A DNA stretch of 64,000 bases, from NCBI GenBank assembly GCA_963763475.1, contig CAVXOR010000003.1, positions 434,001 to 498,000 of the forward strand. Reading direction: 5' to 3'. Under the pieces are notes generated by a model. That model did no database searches. It was not told where the DNA came from and saw only the letters and a list, made by a program, of their open reading frames with translations. Both the position numbers and the translations under genes were made by a program. Below, in pieces: positions 57,269 to 64,000 of this stretch. Every line of letters starts with the position of its first letter. The stretch's first letter is position 1. Origin of the DNA: AC-32 sp963763475 (lineage in GTDB: Bacteria > Actinomycetota > Thermoleophilia > Gaiellales > Gaiellaceae).

Positions 57269-58282
57269 GTGAGCGAGCGACTCAAGACGAGCCTCGGGAT
57301 CTGGGCGTTCGGGCCGATGGCCACGCGCTTCGTGCCCGACGGCTACAAGCCCGAACGCGCGGGCCAGACGACGGTGGAGCGCGTCCGCGAGGCGGTGGAG
57401 GGCCTCGGCGACCTCATCGACGGCTACGAGTTCCACTACCCGCAGGAGCTCTCGGCGGACAACCTCGACGAGGTGCGCGACGCGCTCGACGGCCACGACG
57501 TCTACTGCCTGGCCACGGGGCTCCACCTCGACGCGCGCTTCGGCAAGGGAGGGCTCGTCTCGCCCGACGAAGCGACCCGGAACGAGGCCGTGAAGAGGAC
57601 GCTCGACGCGATCGACTTCGCCGGCGAGCTCCAGGCCCACTTCATCATCTGGCCGGGGATCGAGGGCTACAACTACCCGTTCCAGGCGCCCTACACAGAG
57701 ACGTGGGCCTGGTTCCTCGACGGCATGGGCCAGGCGGCGCAACGCTGTCGCGACCGCGGGATCACGCTCTTCCTCGAGCACAAGAACTCCGAGCCCGCGA
57801 TGAAGATCCTGATGCGCAACGTGGGCATGACGCTCCATGTGATCCACACGCTCCGGCGCCAGGGGCTCGACAACGTCCAGGTCAACATGGACTGGCAACA
57901 CCTGATCATGAACGGCGAGAACCTGGCCGAGTACGCGGCGCTGCTCGCCTCCGAGGGCCTGCTCGGCCACCAGCATGCCAACTCAGGTTGGGGGACTTTC
58001 GACGACGACAACATGGTCGGCGCGACCGCCTTCATGGAGACCCTCGAGCTAGCGGTCGAGCTGCGGCGCGCGGGCTACGGCGACAACGGCGAGCGCCTCG
58101 GCTTCGACCTGTATCCGTATACGGAGGATGCGGTCGAGGCCGTGCGGCGCAGCGTGCTGCACTGGCGCTTCATCGAGGGCGTGGCCGAGCGGCTCGACGG
58201 CGAGGCCCTGCGTGAGGCGCAGATGCGCAAGGACGCCGTGGCCGCCTACGAGCTCGTCTACGCGGCGCTTGGCGCGGCGTAG
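57269..58282 (+). CDS. Xylose-isomerase-like TIM-barrel sugar isomerase
   Basis: A 337-residue TIM-barrel protein with probable metal ligands at Glu in ITLFLEHKNSEPAMK, Asp/His in VNMDWQHLIMNGENLAEYAALL, His in LLGHQHANSGWG and Asp in RLGFDLYPYTED. WPGIEGYNYPF resembles the substrate loop of pentose isomerases. It is not a classical XylA: the usual WGGREGYE and EPKPKEP motifs are absent. Directly before xylulokinase, with 14 bases of overlap, it probably feeds a ketose to that kinase. GTG 57269 is the start. Confidence 0.82.
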   Translation: MSERLKTSLGIWAFGPMATRFVPDGYKPERAGQTTVERVREAVEGLGDLIDGYEFHYPQELSADNLDEVRDALDGHDVYCLATGLHLDARFGKGGLVSPDEATRNEAVKRTLDAIDFAGELQAHFIIWPGIEGYNYPFQAPYTETWAWFLDGMGQAAQRCRDRGITLFLEHKNSEPAMKILMRNVGMTLHVIHTLRRQGLDNVQVNMDWQHLIMNGENLAEYAALLASEGLLGHQHANSGWGTFDDDNMVGATAFMETLELAVELRRAGYGDNGERLGFDLYPYTEDAVEAVRRSVLHWRFIEGVAERLDGEALREAQMRKDAVAAYELVYAALGAA

Positions 58283-59711
58283 CACCTTCGTCGGCCTCGA
58301 CGTCGGCACGACCGGCGTCAAGGCGATCGCCGTCTCTCCGGAAGGCGAGGTGGTTGAGCGGGCGGAGCAGGAGTATCCGCTGGCCACGCCCGCTCCCGGC
58401 TGGGCCGAGCAGGATCCCGAGGACTGGTGGCGCGCGAGCGAGGCTGCACTGGCTGCGGTGGGCGCCGAGCACGCGGCGGGAATCGGGCTCTCCGGCCAGA
58501 TGCACGGGCTCGTGGCCCTCGACGAGACCGACCGGGTGATCCGGCCCGCGATCCTCTGGAACGACCAGCGCACTTCGGCCGAGTGCGAGGAGATCGAGCG
58601 GCGAATCGGCGTCCAGCGGCTGATCCGCCTCACCGGCAACCGGGCGCTCACCGGCTTCACTGCGCCGAAGCTGCTCTGGCTGCGCGCGCACGAGCCGGAG
58701 GTCTACCGCCGGATCCGACACGTCCTCCTTCCGAAGGACTACGTGCGCCTACGCCTCACGGGTGAGCGCGCGACCGACGTGGCCGATGCCTCGGGGACGC
58801 TCCTGTTCGACGTCGCCGAGCGGCGCTGGAGCGGCGAGGTCCTCGAGGCGCTCGAGCTCCCGTGCGAGTGGCTTCCCGTGGCCTTGGAGTCGCCCGAGGT
58901 CTCGAGCCGAACCGCGAACGGGACACCGGTCGCGGCTGGAGCGGGGGACCAGGCCGCGGGTGCGCTGGGGGTCGGCGTCGCCGGGCCGGGGCCGCTTTCG
59001 GTGGTCCTCGGCACCTCGGGAGTCGTCTTCGCAGCGCTGCCCGCGTACGCGCCGGAGCCGGAGGCGCGCCTCCACGTCTTCTGTCACGCCGTTCCCGGGA
59101 CCTGGCACGCCATGGGTGTGATGCTCTCCGCCGCCGGCTCGCTGCGCTGGTTCCGGGACACATTCGCCCCGGGCGTCGCGTACGACGAGCTGCTCGCGGG
59201 GGCCGAGGACGTCGAGCCGGGTGCCGATGGGGTGCTGTTCCTCCCGTACCTCTCCGGCGAGCGGACGCCGCACGCGGATCCGCACGCACGCGCCGCGTTC
59301 ACCGGCCTCGGGCTCGAACACGGCCGCCCGGCGCTCACCCGCGCCGTCCTCGAGGGCGTCGCCTACGGCCTGCGTGACTCGCTCGAGCTTCTGCGGCAGC
59401 TGGGCGTCCGCGCGGAGAGCGGGCGCGTCTCGGGTGGCGGCGCCCGCAGCCGACTCTGGCTGCAAATCGTCGCCTCGACGCTCGGCATGCCGCTGGAGCT
59501 CACGGCCGCCGGGGAAGGAGCCGCCTTCGGCGCGGCCCTGCTCGGCGGGGTTGCCGCGGGCGCGTTCTCGGACGTCCACGAGGCGGTCGAACAGTGCGTC
59601 CGGCCCCGCGAGCGGTTCGAGCCCGACGCAGGCTGGATGCGCGCGTACGAGGCCGGTTACCCTCGCTACCGCGCGTTGTATCCGTCCCTCGAACACCTGG
59701 AGGAGCGATGA
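58269..59711 (+). CDS. xylB: Xylulokinase (FGGY family)
   Basis: A 480-residue FGGY kinase: TFVGLDVGTTGVKAIAV (phosphate 1), GLSGQMHGLVALDE and ILWNDQRT, the xylulokinase substrate loop, GAGDQAAGALGVGV, VLGTSGVVFA (phosphate 2) and VSGGGARSRLWLQIVAST. The frame has no ATG or GTG near the N-terminus; TTG 58269 is the start that keeps the family N-terminus and overlaps the isomerase by 14 bases. The stop overlaps the SDR gene by ATGA. Confidence 0.92.
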   Translation: MARRSTFVGLDVGTTGVKAIAVSPEGEVVERAEQEYPLATPAPGWAEQDPEDWWRASEAALAAVGAEHAAGIGLSGQMHGLVALDETDRVIRPAILWNDQRTSAECEEIERRIGVQRLIRLTGNRALTGFTAPKLLWLRAHEPEVYRRIRHVLLPKDYVRLRLTGERATDVADASGTLLFDVAERRWSGEVLEALELPCEWLPVALESPEVSSRTANGTPVAAGAGDQAAGALGVGVAGPGPLSVVLGTSGVVFAALPAYAPEPEARLHVFCHAVPGTWHAMGVMLSAAGSLRWFRDTFAPGVAYDELLAGAEDVEPGADGVLFLPYLSGERTPHADPHARAAFTGLGLEHGRPALTRAVLEGVAYGLRDSLELLRQLGVRAESGRVSGGGARSRLWLQIVASTLGMPLELTAAGEGAAFGAALLGGVAAGAFSDVHEAVEQCVRPRERFEPDAGWMRAYEAGYPRYRALYPSLEHLEER

Positions 59712-60412
59712 CACTGGACGGGAAGGCCGCACTGGTCACCGGGGCGAGCCGCGGGATCGGCCGCGCGGTCGCGCAGCTCCTCGCCGCCGCCGGTGTGGGT
59801 CTTGGGCTGGCGTCCCGCAGCGGTGACGACCTCGGGCTCGAAGACGTCGTCGCGCGCCCCTGCGACGTCCGCAACCCGGCCGACCTCGAGGCGATCGTCG
59901 GCGAGACGGTCGACCGGTTCGGGCGCCTAGACATCCTCGTGGCCAACGCCGGGGTCGGCGCCTACGGCCCTTTCCTCGAGCTTCCGCCCGAGCACCTCGA
60001 GGAGATGATCGACGTGAACGTCAAGGGAACGCTGTACGCGGTGCGCGCCGCGCTGCCGCATCTGCTCGAGAGTGGCGAGGCCGACCTCGTCACGATCGCC
60101 TCCGAGGCGGGGCGGCGCGGTCTGCCGTTCGAGGCGGTCTATTGCGCGTCGAAGTTCGCACAGGTCGGCTTCACGCGTGCGATGGACCACGAGCTGCGCG
60201 AGCGGGGAGTGCGGTGCACGAACATCTGCCCGGGCGGTGTCGCGACCGACTTCGCCCTCGGCCGCGGGCGAACTCCAGAGATGCCGGAGCTCGCCGGGAT
60301 GATGAGCGCCGAGGATGTGGCCGAGGTCGTCCTCTTCGCCCTGACGCGGCCTCGCACCCACCGCATCCTCGAGACGGCCTTCCGGCCGGTGACGGAGTCG
60401 TCGTGGGGATGA
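59708..60412 (+). CDS. Short-chain dehydrogenase/reductase
   Basis: A classical SDR of 234 residues: cofactor motif ALVTGASRGIGRAVAQ, VANAGVG (NAG motif), and the catalytic Ser and Tyr-x-x-x-Lys in ASEAGRRGLPFEAVYCASK. CPGGVATDF is the usual block after the active site. The substrate is unknown; the company of pentose genes suggests a sugar or sugar lactone. Coupled by ATGA to xylB before and to the next gene after. Confidence 0.92.
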   Translation: MTLDGKAALVTGASRGIGRAVAQLLAAAGVGLGLASRSGDDLGLEDVVARPCDVRNPADLEAIVGETVDRFGRLDILVANAGVGAYGPFLELPPEHLEEMIDVNVKGTLYAVRAALPHLLESGEADLVTIASEAGRRGLPFEAVYCASKFAQVGFTRAMDHELRERGVRCTNICPGGVATDFALGRGRTPEMPELAGMMSAEDVAEVVLFALTRPRTHRILETAFRPVTESSWG

Positions 60413-61368
60413 GTCCGGTCAGGTGGGGAATCGTCTCCACGGCGCACATCAACCGGCTCGTGATCCCGCCCGCGCAGGCCTCGGAGAAGTGCGACCTGAT
60501 CGCGGTGGCGAGCCGAGATGCAGCGCGGGCCGACGCGTACGCACGCGAGTGGGGGATCGAGCGCTCCTACGGCAGCTACGAGGCGCTGCTCGACGATCCC
60601 GATGTCGAGGCGGTCTACATCTCCCTGCCGAACTCGATGCACTGCGAGTGGTCGATCCGTGCGGTCGAGGCGGGGAAGCACGTGCTCTGCGAGAAGCCGC
60701 TGTCGCGACGGGCCGCGGAGGTCGAGGCCGCCTTCGACGCCGCCGACCGGTCGGGTCGCCTGCTGTCGGAGGCGTTCATGTGGCGCCACAACCCACAAAC
60801 CCGGAAGCTGACCGAGCTGGTCGAGGGCGGCGCGGTTGGTGCGCCGCGCGTGATCCGCTCGTCGTTCAGCTTCACCATCGAGGACGACCCGGACAACGTG
60901 CGGTTGCTCTCCGGGCTGGACGGCGGCGCCTTGATGGACGTCGGCTGCTACTGCGTCAGCGCGTCGCGGCTGCTCGGCGGTGAGCCGCGGCAGACCGCGG
61001 GCGCCCAGGTGCTCGGTGGAGATGGAGTCGACGTCGTGTTTGCCGGCGTGATGCTCCACGACAACGGCGTGACGGCGCACTTCGACTGCGGCTTCGTGCT
61101 GCCCTCGCGCGACGAGCTCGAGGTGATCGGCGAGGAGGGTTCGCTCTTCCTCGACGATCCCTGGCACGTCCACGAGCCGCTGATCGAGATTCGGCGCGAC
61201 GGCGCCGTCGACCGCGTCGAGACCGAGCGCGTGAACTCCTACCAGCTCGAGCTCGAGAATCTGAGCAAGGCGATCCGCGGCGAGGCCGAACCGTTGCTCG
61301 GCCGCGCCGACGCGGTCGGCAACGCCCGTGCGCTCGAGGCGCTGTACGCCTCGGCGGAAGCCTCTTAG
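60409..61368 (+). CDS. Gfo/Idh/MocA-family oxidoreductase
   Basis: A 319-residue NAD(P)-dependent oxidoreductase: VRWGIVSTAHINRLVIPPAQ at the nucleotide fold, YISLPNSMHCEWSIRAVEAGKHVLCEKPLS with the EKP catalytic Lys, and LMDVGCYCVSASRLLGGEP. The family includes glucose-fructose, xylose and inositol dehydrogenases. As the last gene of the xylose run it probably oxidises a sugar. The 3' end overlaps the dodecin gene by four bases. Confidence 0.9.
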   Translation: MSPVRWGIVSTAHINRLVIPPAQASEKCDLIAVASRDAARADAYAREWGIERSYGSYEALLDDPDVEAVYISLPNSMHCEWSIRAVEAGKHVLCEKPLSRRAAEVEAAFDAADRSGRLLSEAFMWRHNPQTRKLTELVEGGAVGAPRVIRSSFSFTIEDDPDNVRLLSGLDGGALMDVGCYCVSASRLLGGEPRQTAGAQVLGGDGVDVVFAGVMLHDNGVTAHFDCGFVLPSRDELEVIGEEGSLFLDDPWHVHEPLIEIRRDGAVDRVETERVNSYQLELENLSKAIRGEAEPLLGRADAVGNARALEALYASAEAS

Positions 61369-61571
61369 CGCTCGACGGCGAAGGCGATGTTCACCGTCGT
61401 GCGGTACTCGCTGATGCGCTCGCCCTCGACGACCGCGCTCATCGAAACCACGTCCGCGCCGGTGATCCCGCGCACGGTCTTGGCAGCCTCCTGAACCGCC
61501 GCGTCGGCGGCCTTGGCGAAGCTCTCGGGGGACGACCCGATGATCGTGATCACCTTGGCGATGTCCGCCAT
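61365..61571 (-). CDS. Dodecin
   Basis: Dodecins form hollow 12-mers that bind flavin and sometimes coenzyme A. The 68-residue protein has the family pattern KVITIIGSSPESFAKAADAAVQEAAKTVRGI then ADVVSMSAVVEGERISEYRTTVNIAFAVE. The aromatic residue that stacks on flavin in other dodecins (Trp) is not seen; the position before the last strand reads IS-EY. It lies 19 bases downstream of the YihY gene on the same strand, with an AAAGGAGT ribosome site. Confidence 0.92.
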   Translation of the reverse strand: MADIAKVITIIGSSPESFAKAADAAVQEAAKTVRGITGADVVSMSAVVEGERISEYRTTVNIAFAVER

Positions 61572-61590
61572 CTCGACTCCTTTCGTCCGT

Positions 61591-62442
61591 TTACCTGGCG
61601 ATTCCCAGGACTTCCAGCAACCCGCGCTCGCCCTCGGCCGCGTCCTCGCGCAGCAACTCGTCGACCTCGACGCCGAGCAGGAAGATGATCGACGAGGTGT
61701 ACACGTAGCCGGACAGGACGAGGAAGACCGCCAGGCCGCCGGTCGCCGTCCTGAAGTTGAGGACCTCGGTGACGAGTAGCCGGAAGATCATCGATGCGGC
61801 CACCCAGGCGAGGATGACCAGCACCGAGCCGCCACTGATCCATGCCCCCGAGCGCGGCTCGACCGGGGCGTAACGCATGAGCAGCCCGACCGCGACTGCT
61901 AGCAGCGCCACCGCCACGAGCCAGCGCCCGATCGCGACCACCACCTCGAGCACACCGCCCGAGACGAGCGCGGGGCCGGCGAGCACCGCGAGGGCTGCGC
62001 CGATCACGCACACCGCGATCCCCGCGGCGAGCCCGATCGAGAGCGGGTAGCGCACCGTCCACGAGCGCGTCTCGTCGCACTCGTAGATGCGGTTGGTGGC
62101 GGTCATCACGCCGCGCACCGACCCCGAGATGTACCAGAGCGCCACGATCGAGGCGAAGGCGATCAGGCCGGCGGAGTCCGTCGAGAAGATCTTCTCCACC
62201 GCCGCGTCGATCGCCTTGGCGGTAGCCGGCTGCACGTCCGGCTTCAGCGCCGGGAAGATCGTCTCCTTCCAGACCTGGCGCTGACCGACGGCGCCTAGCA
62301 CGGCGAGGCCGAGCAGCGTCAGCGGGACGAGCGCTTTCAGGACGGCGAACGAGATCCCGCTCGCGCGGTCGAGCAGCTCGTGCTCGTTGAACAGGTCGAT
62401 CCAGAGCTTGACGAAGCGCTTCAGGCGGGCTTGCACGCGCAT
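61591..62442 (-). CDS. YihY/BrkB-family membrane protein
   Basis: A 283-residue integral membrane protein with about six hydrophobic segments. It matches YihY/virulence factor BrkB (formerly called RNase BN in error): ELLDRASGISFAVLKALVPLTLLGLAVLG, IVALWYISGSVRGVMTATNRIYE, YVYTSSIIFLLGVEVDELL. Function in the family is unsettled. I take ATG 62442; GTG 62463 would add seven residues and lies 17 bases from the divergent ffh start. Confidence 0.88.
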   Translation of the reverse strand: MRVQARLKRFVKLWIDLFNEHELLDRASGISFAVLKALVPLTLLGLAVLGAVGQRQVWKETIFPALKPDVQPATAKAIDAAVEKIFSTDSAGLIAFASIVALWYISGSVRGVMTATNRIYECDETRSWTVRYPLSIGLAAGIAVCVIGAALAVLAGPALVSGGVLEVVVAIGRWLVAVALLAVAVGLLMRYAPVEPRSGAWISGGSVLVILAWVAASMIFRLLVTEVLNFRTATGGLAVFLVLSGYVYTSSIIFLLGVEVDELLREDAAEGERGLLEVLGIAR

Positions 62443-62466
62443 CGCGTACCCAAAAACCCCCACGGC

Positions 62467-62472
62467 TAGACT
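62467..62472 (+). promoter_or_regulatory. -10 box (TAGACT) of ffh
   Basis: TAGACT ends 8 bases before GTG 62481, inside the narrow gap to the divergent YihY gene. A leaderless ffh-rpsP transcript is likely. Confidence 0.45.
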
Positions 62473-62480
62473 GGCGGGCC

Positions 62481-63872
<1,392 letters not shown>

Positions 63873-63876
63873 CCGT

Positions 63877-64000
63877 TTGGCAGTCAAGCTGAGGCTGACC
63901 CGAGTCGGGTCGAAGAAGAACCCCGTTTACCGCATCGTCGCGGCGGACTCGCGCTCGCCGCGCGACGGCAAGTTCCTGGAGATCGTGGGCCGGTACAACC
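63877..64000 (+). CDS. rpsP: 30S ribosomal protein S16 (5' part, cut by window end)
   Basis: TTG 63877, with GGAGG (63865-63869) seven bases before, starts MAVKLRLTRVGSKKNPVYRIV and AADSRSPRDGKFLEIVGRYN, the N-terminal half of S16. The frame is open to the window edge. ffh-rpsP is a common Gram-positive order, often continued by a KH protein, rimM and trmD. Confidence 0.95.
   Translation, partial: MAVKLRLTRVGSKKNPVYRIVAADSRSPRDGKFLEIVGRYN

Overview
The window is chromosomal DNA of a very GC-rich bacterium (roughly 70% G+C by eye, third codon positions almost always G or C). It is densely packed, with neighbouring genes usually overlapping by ATGA or GTGA. Gene content and order point to Actinomycetota. 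The clearest sign is the run coaD / sepIVA-like / yceD (DUF177) / rpmF / plsX / acpP / rnc / smc / ftsY, which mycobacteria share in part; a DUF3352 lipoprotein and an actinobacterial type of sugar gene complement also fit. A deep-branching class such as Thermoleophilia is a guess, not shown. I found no tRNA, rRNA, CRISPR array, insertion sequence or phage gene.

Layout. 1-1.7 kb: chromosome segregation (scpB) and an RluB-type pseudouridine synthase, with a GYD-domain gene between them on the other strand. 1.7-5.1 kb, minus strand: a large secreted phosphatase-superfamily protein and trpS, whose 3' end looks frameshifted. 5.1-14.3 kb, plus strand: aroF, tyrA, aroA, cmk, der, gpsA, a DUF3352 lipoprotein and metK. 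14.3-15.9 kb: a DtxR-family regulator divergent from a ZIP metal transporter, with a perfect palindrome between them. 15.9-28.5 kb: priA, def, fmt, rsmB, rpe, the riboflavin genes ribD-ribE-ribBA-ribH, rpmB, an Asp23 protein, and a FakA-like / lone receiver / FakB-like trio. 28.5-34.1 kb: recG, a HEAT-repeat protein, rsmD, coaD, a small unknown protein, a SepIVA-like coiled coil, a nitroreductase and yceD. 34.1-37.0 kb, minus strand: a two-component system flanked by two secreted or anchored proteins with Gly-His-Asp tails. 37.1-44.9 kb, plus strand: rpmF, plsX, acpP, rnc, a DUF1059 mini-protein, an unusually short smc, a LanC-like gene, ftsY and a HAD phosphatase. 44.9-61.4 kb: a sugar-catabolism island (secreted aldose epimerase, araA-araD-dehydrogenase-araB, aldo/keto reductase, galK, a sugar ABC transporter, SDR and Gfo/Idh/MocA oxidoreductases, a TIM-barrel isomerase and xylB). 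61.4-64 kb: dodecin, a YihY membrane protein, ffh and the start of rpsP.

How the genes work together. Most plus-strand genes are housekeeping: the aromatic amino acid pathway, riboflavin synthesis, translation start (def, fmt), 16S rRNA modification, protein export (ftsY, ffh) and fatty acid or phospholipid precursors (plsX, acpP, coaD, fak-like). The sugar island should carry L-arabinose to D-xylulose 5-phosphate (AraA, AraB, AraD), phosphorylate galactose (GalM, GalK), and isomerise and phosphorylate a further pentose (TIM-barrel isomerase, XylB). The transporter and several dehydrogenases have unproved substrates, and no regulator is encoded within the island.

Most notable signals: (i) a two-copy, double-hairpin intergenic element with pairing kept while the stem sequence changes; (ii) the minus-strand cassette of a two-component system plus Gly-His-Asp-tailed proteins set into a conserved housekeeping run; (iii) an Smc of only 862 residues; (iv) a lumazine synthase with an 80-residue acidic extension; (v) many genes with a TANNNT -10 box only 6-11 bases before the start codon, implying leaderless mRNAs; (vi) probable single-base frameshifts in trpS and in one tail protein, which may be real or assembly errors.
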